The notes beneath the pieces are model-generated. The model did not search any database. It saw only the letters and a program-made list of their open reading frames with translations, and was not told where the DNA came from. A program made the translations under genes and the position numbers. Shown here one piece after another: positions 22,251 to 33,452 of a DNA stretch of 64,000 nt. Position 1 is the first letter of the stretch. The number at the start of each line of letters is the position of its first letter. The DNA comes from Lineus longissimus (Eukaryota > Nemertea > Pilidiophora > Heteronemertea > Lineidae), in NCBI RefSeq assembly GCF_910592395.1, contig NC_088316.1, positions 4,092,001-4,156,000 of the forward strand. The letters run 5' to 3'.

Positions 22251-24096
22251 AACTGATCCATAAATGTGCTTCTAAATGTTGCCTGCTTTGAAAAGGCTTA
22301 CTCAGTGTGTTCGAAATTTAAAGTTAATGGTCATGGCAGCTAACATAATCTCAAAATGTACAACTTTACAATCCTGTCAGGTCCGTCCATGAGCAGGGCA
22401 CATTTCATAACCGCTGGGGCTATCAACCTGAAACTTTTTCTTTTTGCAAAGTTTCACAAATAATTTGGGATTGAATACTTTCAGGCTGGGGAATCTTCCA
22501 TTTTGGAGGCCAAAATTTGGGTCCTGAGATTTGTGCAAAAATGTAATTAAATTGTCGCCAAGCCCAAGGATCAGACAAGTACCAGCCTACTATTCCTCCT
22601 ACGACAACACAGCCCTTTCCGGTACCTCTCCATCTCGATGGCAATACTTGATTCATGCATCCCAATTGGTATCCTATCCAACCAATGATAAAAAAGCCAG
22701 CTTAAACTTGCAATCAATGGCCTTTTCTTATTTGTTCTCGCTTACTGAACTCATACTTGTAGCGTTCGTTTTTTTCCATGAGCATTTGGAGCTGATTCCT
22801 TGTAATTTATGCAGCGCAACCTGAAGACGATAAGAAATGCTTGAAAAGCATCCGAGCTCTCTGAAAGCAAAAACTTGTTTGAGATTTTGTATTCTGCCAT
22901 GATACATTACATCAAAACTTAATGAGAAAAAGACTGGTCTTTATGTATCCTTAATGACATGAGTTGTACAGGGCTGTCGATTGCAGTGGCTGCTATGGAA
23001 AACCAAAGTTGTGCTGACTTTTATGTATCATTGGAGCACCATCAGTAGATGTTTTTGTTTCAAATTGTTTGAGATTCATTTGTAATGTTAAATTGCCATT
23101 GGTATAATTGATTAATTTATTGGGTGGTATAGAGGGTAATTGGTACCGGTTTTCAGGTAAGCATGCTTGTTCTTTGTTGCAACATGCTTGAACAGGTTAT
23201 CCAGTACCTGTACAAAACACAAAGTGGTTAATCAGTGTTTCTACCAGGATTGCATTTAAAAAGGGCACAAAAAGAATTCCAAAACAATTCGTATTGGAGA
23301 AAAAAAATCATTTTTTAGTGTATAGAATTACCCTAACGAGTGAGATGTTTTTTGCCTCTGCAGGTAAATTGGAAAATCACCACATAAAGCTCCATATGGC
23401 CCTAATCTTACAATGTACGTTTTTAACCATGAGATGTACATTGTAAGATTAGCAGATTGATTTAAAAGGTCCTATTAAAATGGTACCATTAAAATAGTAT
23501 AAACAATTTTCGTAAGCATTTACAGAAAGGTAATACATGCCCCCTTTTTCCAGTCGACTCAAAGGGATATGTGTGCCCCTTTCCCCTGGGAAGAAACCCT
23601 ATTTGTAGAGAGGAAATATCCCTTAGTTTACTGCATTTTATTTTGAAGTAATTTTAAGGATGGCAAGGTAATTGCATCCATAGATTTAGTCTTGTTAGTA
23701 TGACATGGATGGCTTGTTAGAATCTCAGCGATTGATAGAAGGTTGGTTCAGTGTTTTGATTGAAATATTCTCATGTCATATCAATTATTATTTATTTAGA
23801 AACGTCAACATCTCCAAAGACGCTCTCCTGTAATGATGTCGCCCCGCTCTACTCCATCACCTCCCGCTGATTCTCTTCGATCAACACCATCGCCTCGTCT
23901 CGATTCGGACATTGAAGACCATGTGACACCAGCCTGTCATTGTAATCGACCAATCAAAATTGTGTTCTGTAGATCGTGTGGCGAGATGTGGAAGGGACGG
24001 GTCAACTTGCGGTGTTCATTTCATCCAAATTTGATTCATCTCATGGACCTGTGTGTGTGCCCAAAGTGTAAATCCACCAATATTCATGAGCATTGA
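20365..24096 (+). CDS. Zinc-ribbon protein, isoform B (distal alternative terminal exon)
   Basis: The same first exon (20365-20508) joins in phase 0 to terminal exon B at 23800-24096, entered after TTTATTTAG; total 146 aa. Exon B is a diverged paralogue of exon A: basic start (KRQHLQRRSP), Ser/Pro-rich linker with STPSP repeats, then CHCNRPIK, CRSCG, GR, a Cys-x2-His pair (CSFH), IHLMDL and CPKC. Every candidate ligand of exon A is conserved. Exon A ends in a stop with no good donor, so the exons cannot be read in series; they are best explained as mutually exclusive 3' exons from an intragenic duplication. A less likely reading is that exon B belongs to a neighbouring gene whose first exon I cannot see. 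An AATAAA lies at about 25995, far downstream. Confidence 0.6.
21493..21640. repeat. Fold-back repeat in the zinc-ribbon gene intron
   Basis: The outer arms (about 38 bp; CTATAGAT(T/C)CATGCACTTG then ATTGGGA(A/C)CAACGTTTAC) pair with 90% or more identity. Inner arms around CGTCACGT and ACGTGACG also pair. The total is about 148 bp, typical of a fold-back MITE. Confidence 0.7.
23402..23452. repeat. Perfect 17-bp stem hairpin
   Basis: CTAATCTTACAATGTAC and its exact complement GTACATTGTAAGATTAG are separated by a 17-nt loop, in the intron upstream of alternative exon B. It is too short for a canonical miRNA precursor unless the stem extends imperfectly, which I do not see. Confidence 0.6.
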
Positions 24097-26324
24097 TTTA
24101 AAAAGCCTTGAGCTCCCTATTTCACAAGGGATTGTCACACACCGAAAATGGACTGTTTAACTTTACTTTGTACCAAATTACTTCAATGAGTGTTGAGATG
24201 AGAGTTGATTCTTTTGCTGAACAAAATTACATGCTTCAAATTTGCACTTTTATGCAAGCATGCGAGTGCAGTTCTTCTTGGCGTTCGACTAGTCAAACAT
24301 TCACACTGTTGGTCCTCAAGAATGTGGCAGTGTGACGCTAATCTGCTTCTGGTCCCCTTAGTCTTTCTTGGAGAGATTTGGACTTGGGCCAAGCCTCCCC
24401 TCCGTTGATAATGAGAGGACATTATTCCAGGATGTGTTCTGGCCTCTGTTCAGAGAGACCACATTCTCAGACGGCTGATTCACATAGGTCCAGTTTTCTC
24501 AAATTTGGCAGTGTCCACTTACAAATGTAGACAGAATATGGCAACTTGTTCTTCTCTCGACAGTTTGTTGATGTTGTCTGACTTGGACTTGGACTTGTAG
24601 CCACCATTTCTTGCTACCCACTGGGTGTGGAAGTACAGTACAAGAAGCTACAGCCAGGGGGCACAATCAATCTGCTACACTTGGTTGTGTTTCAGAAATG
24701 ACAGTCATATCTCTCACCTCAACACTTATTTTCAGCAATTTGATGGTTGGAAATACTGATTTACTGGCCATTTTGGTGACCCAGTCTCTTTTAGAATAGA
24801 GAGAAAATATGTATAGTTTTGTGCAATAATACTCTGTGAAATGATATGGTCAGAAAATTGTCTTGGAAACAAATGATATTATTCACAGTTTGTAATGCTA
24901 TATGTACGTGTATTTGAAATTTTATCATTCATTTTGTATAAGTTTTTGCATTGAATCGACATTAGCTACATGTATTACCTCCGAGAAACTGCTAGGAGTT
25001 TCATATAAGCATGATATTAACCATGTATTGGCTGTTTTATTATTGAGATAGAATCAAGTCCTACAGGCAAGCATTTCACTGGCTGGCGCACCTTTGTTAA
25101 ATTTTTGTATAAAAGTGAAGCCAGAGAACACCACAAGCAAGAAAGTCGCAGTCATGTGCAGTGTAAGAAAGCGTACGCCTGGGGGGGGGGGGGGGGGGGG
25201 TAGGGCAAGGCAAACCAGGAGTTTGAGTCTTGAGCTGATGGTTTCTGATGTGAAAATGAAGAGTTTTGTCACAAAACGAGATGTAAAGCCCTTGGTAATT
25301 CTTGGTGCTCCATATCCAACATTTTGGAGTTGACCTTACCATGGCATTGCCCTTAGAATGACTTGACTGTCCTCCAAACTTCAAATAAGTCGGACCTGCT
25401 GTGAAATTCAAGTGCAATTTCTGTTAAATTCCAAGCTTTGAAGCCATTTTCCCTCAAATTGCAGAAACCAATAATACTCTGTGTGTGTCTTAGGTTGGAA
25501 GGTGCGTGTACAAAAGGCCTACTTTACATGTAAGAGGCCTATGTGAAACAGGCCCACCAAAACCAACTAAATAGTGTCAACACAGTATCTTATTTTGTGA
25601 AGAAATTGCTCAAATTTTGTGCCTGAGTAGGTTTGATGTGACATCTCCATTACTGTTAGTGTTAGTGTTTTGTAGATGAAAATTTATTGTTACTTTAAAA
25701 AAATAGTCTATTGCACTGTGTTCCTAACCTATAGAAGATGAAATACCGTATTTTCATATCAATTATCCATGACAATCAAAAATTTTCTAAGGAGTCTTTT
25801 ATGGCAAGAAACATATTTTAGGAGGGAGACAGAGCCTTCCATGGGTCCATGGGATGAAGTGACTGAATGGTAGTATGGTAGTATGGTAGTTGAAAACTTG
25901 CATTTGACCGTTTCTTCAGTGTTAAATGAGATCATCATATATTTCTAAAGCAATCTACAGTTGATACTGCTGCATTTGATTTTTGTTACAAATAAAAATC
26001 TGCATTTATTTTCAAGAAAATCGTTTTGTTGATATGTTTGTTTTGAATCCTTCTTTCAGTACCAGTAGTGTATGACCTGTCATGCTGCTGACAGTACCCA
26101 CAAGGAGAATTCCCCTTGGGGACAAGTAAAGTCCTAACAGGTCTTCGTCCTCACCTAATGGACTTTCCAACAACCTCTCCCAGCCCACATGCCATCCACC
26201 TCTCCAAGCAAGCCTGGTCTCCCTCTGGGCTGGATTTGCTCGGTGAGGTGGTTATCCTTGGCTCCTAGAGGTGGGATCCCACCCATGAATAAAGGATACT
26301 TCTGTCCTTGTACTCGAGCAAGGA
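24097..26324. other. 3' flank of the zinc-ribbon gene
   Basis: No further exon recognised. It probably includes a long 3' UTR of isoform B, with the first clear AATAAA at about 25995. A pure G run lies at about 25180-25200. Confidence 0.4.
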
Positions 26325-29313
26325 CAGTGGATGTGACAAGCTGTCCTATTTGGTTGTTCCATCTCCAGGTGCTGCGTGAATGTGACTAGCTGTAGACTGT
26401 AAGACCGAGCCTGTCCTGATTGGTTGTACAATCTCAATGCTTTCTCTGTAGATGTGACAAGCTTAAGTTTCTGCCGTTAGACAAAGCCTGTCCTGGTTGG
26501 TTGGTTGTGCCATCTCCAGGCTTGCTCCATGGATGCAAAAAACTGTGGTTCCTGTAGGACAGAACCTGTCCTGGTTGGCTGTGCCATCTTCTGGCTTGCT
26601 CTGTAGATGTGACTAGCGCAGCTGTAGTTTCTGTGAGTCGGAGCCTGTCCTGCTGGTTGGTTGTGCCATCTCCAGATTTGCTCTGTAGATGTGACAAGCT
26701 GTGGTTCCTGTCAGATAGAGCCTGTCCTGGTTGGTTGTGCCATCTGCTGGCTTACTCTGCAAGTTTCTGTGAGACAGAGCCTGTCCTGCTGGTCGGTTGT
26801 GCCATCTCCAGGCTTTCTATGTAGACGTGTCTAGATGAAGTTTGTCAGACAGACTGTCCTGGTTAGTTGTGCCATCTCCAGACTTTCTCTGTAGATGTAA
26901 CCAGCTGAAGTTTGTTAAACAGAGCCTGTCCTGGTTGGTTGTGTCATCTCCAGACTTGCTCTGCAGATGTAACCAGCTGAAGTTTGTCAAACAGAGCCTG
27001 TCCTGGTTTGTTGTTTCATCTCCAGACTTGCTCTGTAGATGTAACCAGCTGAAGTTTGTTAAACAGAGCCTGTCCTGGTTTGTTGTGTCATCTCCGGACT
27101 TTCTCTGTAGATGTAACCAGCTGAAGTTTGTTAAACAGAGCCTGTCCTGGTTTGTTGTTTCATCTCCAGACTTGCTCTGTAGATGTAACCAGCTGAAGTT
27201 TGTCAAACAGAGCCTGTCCTGGTTTGTTGTTTCATCTCCAGACTTGCTCTGTAGATGTAACCAGCTGAAGTTTGTCAAACAGAGCCTGTCCTGGTTTGTT
27301 GTTTCATCTCCAGACTTGCTCTGTAGATGTAACCAGCTGAAGTTTGTCAAACAGAGCCTGTCCTGGTTTGTTGTGTCATCTCCAGACTTGCTCTGTAGAT
27401 GTAACCAGCTGAAGTTTGTCAAACAGAGCCTGTCCTGGTTGGTTGTGTAATCTCCAGGTCGTCTCTGTAGATATGTGTCTAGCTGTAGTTTGTCAGATAG
27501 AGCCTGTCCGGGTTGATTGTGCCGTCCCAAGGCTTGCTCTGTAGATGTGACTTGCTGTAGTTTCTGTGAGACAGAGCCTTTCCTGGTTGGTTGTGTCATC
27601 TCCAGACTTGCTCTGTAGATGTGACTAGCTGAAGTTTGTCAAACAGAGCCTGTCCTGGTTGGTTGTGTCATCTCTAGACTTGCTCTGTAGATGTAACCAG
27701 CTGAAGTTTGTCAAACTGAGCCTGTCCTGGTTGGTGGTGTCATCTCCAGGTCGTCTCTGTAGATATGTGTCTAGCTGTAGTTTGTCAGATAGTACCTGTC
27801 CTGGTTGGTTGTGTCATCTGCTGGCTTGCTCTGTAGATGTGACTTGCTGTAGTTTCTGTGAGACAGAGCCTGTCCTGGTTGGTTGTGTCATCTCCAGACT
27901 TTCTCTGTAGATGTGACTAGCTGAAGTTTGTCAAACAGAGCCTGTCCTGGTTGGTTGTGTCATCTCTAGACTTGCTCTGTAGATGTGACTTGCTGTAGTT
28001 TCTGTGAGACAGAGCCTGTCCTGGTTGGTTGTGTCATCTCCAGACTTTCTCTGTAGATGTAACCAGCTGAAGTTTGTCAAACAGAGCCTGTCCTGGTTGG
28101 TTGTGTCATCTCTAGACTTGCTCTGTAGATGTGACTAGCTGAAGTTTGTCAAACTGAGAATGTCCTGGTTGGTTGTGTCATCTCCGGACTTTCTCTGTAG
28201 ATGTAACCAGCTGAAGTTTGTCAAACAGAGCCTGTCCTGGTTGGTTGTGTCATCTCTAGACTTGCTCTGTAGATGTGACTAGCTGAAGTTTGTCAAACTG
28301 AGAATGTCCTTGTTGGTTGTGTCATCTCCGGACTTGCTCTGTAGATGTGACTTGCTGTAGTTTCTGTGAGACAGAGCCTGTCCTGCTGGTCGGTTGTGCC
28401 ATCTCCAGGCGGTCTCTGCAGACATGTCTAGATTTAGTTTGTCAGACAGAGACAGACCGGGTTGGTTGTCTCATTCCCAGTCATGCTGTGCGAATTAAAC
28501 TAGCCGTTTTTGTCAGATATAGCCTGTCCTGGTTGGTTGTGTCATCCTAAGGTTTGCTGTATAGATGTACCTCACTGTAGTTAGTCAGACAGGGCCTGTC
28601 CTGGTTGATTCTAGCCATCTTCAGTCTTCCTCTCTGTAGATGTGACTAGCAGCAGTTTCTGTCAGACAGAGCCTGTCTTTGGCATGGTGGATTGCGCCAT
28701 CTCCAGGCTTCCTCTGTAGATGCGCCTAGCTGTAATTTCTGTCAGACAGAGTCTGTCCGGGTTGGTTGTGCCATCTCCAGGTTTGCTCTGTAGATGTGAC
28801 AAGCTGTGGTTCCTGTCAGATAGAGCCTGTCCTGGTTGGTTGTGCCATCTCCAGGCTGTCTCTGTAGATGTGACTAGCTGTAGTTTCCATCAGACCAAGT
28901 CTGTCCTGATTGGTTCTGCCATCTCCAGGCCGTCTCTGTAGACATGTGTCCAGCTGTAGTTTGTCAGATAGTACCTGTCCTGGTTGGTTGTGCCGTCTCC
29001 AGGCTTGCTCTGTAGATGTGACTAGCCATAGTTTGTCAGAGAGAGCCCATTCTGGTTGGTTGTGCCATCTCCAGGTCGTCTCTGTAGACATGTATCTAGC
29101 TGTAGTTTGTCAGACAGAGCCTGTCCTGGTTGGTTGTGTCATCTCCAGGTCGTCTCTGTAGACATGTATCTAGCTGTAGTTTGTCAGACAGAGCCTGTCC
29201 TGGTTGGTTGTGTCATCTCCAGGTCGTCTCTGTAGACATGTATCTGGCATGGTTGATTGTGTCATCTCCAAGCTTGCTCTGTAGATGTGACTAGCTGTAG
29301 TACACATCTGCCT
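26325..29313 (+). repeat. 3-kb minisatellite, 72-bp unit (~40 copies)
   Basis: Head-to-tail units carry the landmarks CTTGCTCTGTAGATGT, AACCAGCTGAAGTTTGT, CAAACAGAGCCTGTCCTGGTT and TTGTGTCATCTCCAGA. The central part (about 26870-27450) is nearly uniform, with units differing at one or two positions; the edges are more diverged and include shorter variants (GACTAGCTGTAG, TCGTCTCTGTAGACATGT). Because 72 is a multiple of three, both strands stay open for hundreds of bases (26842-27450 on +, 26817-27599 on -), which I treat as an artefact of periodicity. Confidence 0.95.
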
Positions 29314-29540
29314 GACTGATGACCGTGTTCTTCGAAGCAGAGTAAGAATACAATAGTATAAGCAAAGATGATTGTTTTTTATTGTCACAAAATATATAAT
29401 GAGAACTTTCATTCTGTACAAGCACAATGAAGGCGTATTTACAATTTTAGCATTTTATGAACACTTAGGTGGCAATGGTATGCAGATGTTAAGCCAAATA
29501 TAATGATCTGCTCCAGCATAAAATCCTTTGATACAATAGT

Positions 29541-29710
29541 CCCCCCAAACCAAGAGAATGTGATCAATTTGAGTCATTGGGTGATATGAATAAAGACCAG
29601 CAAATGCTTTTACTTCAATTTTGTACAGGAAGGTCTAGTGTAAATGTACATGGAGTTTTAGATAAAAGCATTTGCTAGTCTTTATTCACATCTCCCATTG
29701 TTTTGGTGGT
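29541..29710. repeat. Fold-back repeat, ~38-bp arms
   Basis: The left arm (about 29573-29612) and right arm (about 29663-29701) share CAATGGG, GAATAAAGAC and AGCAAATGCTTTTA in inverted orientation. Beyond them, CCCCCCAAACCAA pairs loosely with TTTTGGTGGTC. The form is MITE-like; the long loop and lack of conserved-arm asymmetry argue against a miRNA. Confidence 0.65.
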
Positions 29711-32700
29711 CTCGAGTAAGACACCCAACACTAAATTGCTACGTCTTAACCCATTTGGTGCCCAATTGAAGTGGCACACAAAAATGCTTATCCCACCTTG
29801 AAGGAGGAATACTCCCTGAAGAATATCTCCTCCAAGTGCTGAGTGAATGTTTGTCGAAGAAGTGCTTTAGAAAGCTGAGGACTCCCTCGTTATGAAGTTC
29901 TTAGCCACAGACACCGAAATGGGTTGGTTATTCTGATACTAAGTTTGCAAGTAATGAGAAATTACATCCCCCACAAGGGGATATCTTGGTCTACTGAAGC
30001 TTTCAAATGGCACAGGCCTGGCAAAAAAACCATTTGCAGTTCAATTTTGGAACCAACTACATGTATTTTGATTGAAAAGTTAAAAGTTAAAAGAGTACCT
30101 CTGAAAAGACATATTTTTACAATGTACCCACAAAGTGCTAGACACAGTCGCTACTGAGACAATACCACCAATGAATATTCATAGGTTGGAGGGTCGAGAC
30201 CTATCAATTAGACGCGAGTATGTTTTTAAACCTCAAGTACATATTTGGAGAGGTATTGAAAAAATATTTGCTGTGGCAACTCTACAGATATAAAGAAATT
30301 ATTTGATGAACAAATTAATTTTGAATTTTGCTAATTTGGTAATCGGGGGCGTGTTTTGAGATTTTTCTGCCAGTTGGCTGAAGAGTGGAATACATCAATG
30401 TCTGTCTAATTTGTCGATTATCAAAAAATTTCCGTGGTCAACTACCAGTTTACTTTTCACCATTTACTTGCCCGACTGTCCGGAATATCACATAAAAATT
30501 TCAGATTCACAACCGCACGCAGTATTTGATGGGTCGCGGTCAAACATTGACAATTTAACTGCTAAAAGGCTTAAACAAGAGGCCCAAGGGCCTGGCGCTC
30601 AGCTGAAATGGATAGGTGAAGGCAAGGGTCAAGTGTGTGTCGGTACCGTTATGAGGCAACGAAGAAGATAAAGAGTTGGTTAACAAAATGAACTTTATTG
30701 GTGCGGCAGATATTTGATGCCTTTCGGCAGATATTTGAAGCGCCTTGCGGCAGATATTTGTTGCCTTGCGGCAGATATTTGATAACGCTCTCCAGGAATG
30801 GAAAGCAGTAAAACGAGTAAGCACACCTTACTCTGAATGTGGGAACAGCAAGTGCTTTCCTGGACTTGAAATGTGCCAACGACTCCTCTTGCATTGCAAT
30901 AACCAACAACAGTTAATCTGTAAAAAAAGAGAAGAGAAATTAACACTGACTGAATAAAAAAGGGTGACATAGACGGGGAAATGTACACCACCGGATACAG
31001 TCTGTGCTTGATCAGGCATCGGTCAGATGATATCCTGAACAAGGCATCTATGGAAGCAAATCCAGAAAGAGACTTAACCTTCGAAGGGCACACTTATCAC
31101 TCAGTGAAAAGTCAGTCCTGGGGGTTGTTTTCCAATTCAAAATAAAAGTGTAACCTCTTTGAATTAGTCTCACAGACTGAACCATAACACTCAACAGCCA
31201 ACCGTGCCCATGATGTGAGCCGTGAGCGAGTGGTGTACCGGGTACTACATTTTGAAAATTGTCGATCGTCTACGACATGTGACAGAACAGGATCTAGTGG
31301 ACTTAATGATGAGGTACTATCAAATAAGGTGTCCATCAAATGAATCATGAGGGCCTGTTGAGTTATACTCTAAGCGTGCACAGCGCAGTGTACAGACAGT
31401 ACAGGATTGCCAACCAAAAACATGAGCATTGCTGCGTAAGGAAACTGCAGTGGAATTCATACTACGATGTCATAATGTGACTTTCAAAATAATTGTAAAC
31501 AAACGTAAATCATAAATGGTGAGATATGTTGCAAAATTGCCAACCACAACAACTCCGGGACCGTCCCAAAATGGCCGACGGCGAATTCTCCGGTCGCTAG
31601 CGCAGTCCATAAACAAGCATCAATTTTACCAACTTTGGGTGCAAGCTTGGTCATAAAAGTTACAGAACTGTTAGAAATACATCTAAACAACATATATATA
31701 CAGTTAAAAGTGCATAAAAATCCCGTTTCAACCTCCGGGCGCTACCTTTTTTCTCCGCCACACGCCGGGCCCTACCGGTCGTTATTTAGTGCGACCGCCA
31801 CCAGAGTGTTTATCACGATCTTTCGCCGTTTTAATTCGCGTTTTAGGTAGATTAATCAATTATTACATGCATGCATTATATATCACCGAAATGATAATTG
31901 CGTAGGCTATTTGAAACTAAGTTCAGATATCATTTTCGATCTTTGAATTGAATTTAGGCGAGTGATTTTTGACACCCGGTCGACATATCAGGAAAATTCA
32001 CGCGAGATCGCTTGCATCATCGGCACGTTTGAAAACCGAATTTCACAAATTCCACAAATATTTATAACATACCATATGTATCACCACAAAGGTAACTCTC
32101 TAGACTATTTGAAACCAAATTCAGATACTTATTTTCACAAAAATTCGAAGCTATGCAAGCGATTTTTCAGTGGTAGAGATCGACGGAAACAAATTTCTCG
32201 CTCTAAAATGACATGAGACGAGCACCAACTTCCGCTAATTTGTTCACAAAATTTCCGGAATATTATAAAAAACTATTGATAAATCTGAATTATATAGACT
32301 CTTTTCAGTACCTAAACAAATTTCAGGTACATGGTCATGTTGATTAAAAGAGTATCAACCGATTGAACATGAGAAAGTTCACTCACCTTCATTGAAGCAG
32401 CGACTACCGCCATTTTTAAATGGTGGCATCTCTTCTATCGATCGGCCAATCAGCGGCACTGCTTGCAAAAAGTTAAGCCACCGCCAAATTTGAAATCGCC
32501 AAAATTCAGGCAATGTGCCTGCAGCGCCAACTGGCGGTGAAAACTATATTAATTCCATTAAAAGTAAAAAATGAAAAAATATTTAAAAATATTCAGCCAC
32601 ATTTGAAAACAATATTTGCTCTGTGGACCGAGGTAAAAAGGGAAAGAAATCTAAACGCGAAATGACCTCATTCTCTTAATACAGGTCGGATCGCGCCGAT

Positions 32701-33399
32701 TTTTCGTTTTTTGAGTTCACCTTGGGCAACTCCTAATTTAGCACCGTCAACGAAGTGGCTAGGCCTTCCCGGTCAGAAATGTCCAATTTTGTCCACAGAT
32801 GGGTCCCTAGATGGATGGATTGCAGGACGGACACCATTTGAACAGCTATACTACTAGCTCCGCTGACTTTGTCAGCTGAGCTAAAAATCAATGGTGGTCT
32901 TGTCTCTACTTAAAATGTCATGATAAATATTAGCGCTACACACACTGTCTATATGCAGAGAGGCAGGTGAGACACTACACAAGATAAACAAAGTACTCAG
33001 CTCATGATAAGTATTCTAAAAGGCCTTGGTCAAAGGGTATCATCATCATGTTTAATGGAAAACACATCAACCCTTGTATTGGCAGCACCAGTCCTTCGTC
33101 TCACAGGGACAGGGTGGCACATGGGTAAGAAAAGCGTACATAAACAAATTGTAAAATGTTTGTGTAGATCCTCAAATCACCCTTTATATACAGGGCCTCT
33201 GTAACACACACAACACCAGAGACATACTCTCCACTCAGTCCTTCAATTATTGATAAACTGTAGACTGTCAAATTTTCGCAGGTGCCTTACTTTGGTGGAT
33301 TTTCACAGAAAAAAAATTGCGAAAATACTTTTTATTAGAATAACTGAAAAAGGGGGAAATTTTTTAGGTTTACAGCAGAACCTTTCTGACATGTAACAG
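29711..33399. other. Intergenic stretch upstream of the MSL3 3' end
   Basis: No supportable exon. Four copies of a ~23-bp unit with core TGCGGCAGATATTTG lie at about 30703-30783. No RNA gene was recognised. Confidence 0.4.
30703..30783 (+). repeat. Short tandem repeat (~23 bp, 4 copies)
   Basis: Four copies of CGGCAGATATTTG separated by 8-12 bp spacers of related sequence (GCCTTGCGG, GCCTTTCGG). Confidence 0.8.
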
Positions 33400-33405
33400 T
33401 TTATT
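33400..33405 (-). terminator. Candidate MSL3 polyadenylation signal
   Basis: AATAAA on the minus strand, 48 bp past the MSL3 stop codon. It is the first such hexamer downstream and would give a very short 3' UTR. Confidence 0.4.
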
Positions 33406-33452
33406 TTCCCCAACATATTCATGGCCCCTCCAGAGAATGAGACTGTCCCAGG

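Noticed and set aside
23402-23452. Additional miRNA precursor
   Set aside because: The stem is only 17 bp and perfect, shorter than a typical animal precursor, with no extended imperfect stem.
26817-27599. 260-residue minus-strand and 202-residue plus-strand open frames
   Set aside because: Both come from the 72-bp minisatellite, whose period is a multiple of three. Strands are open together, with no domain or splice context.
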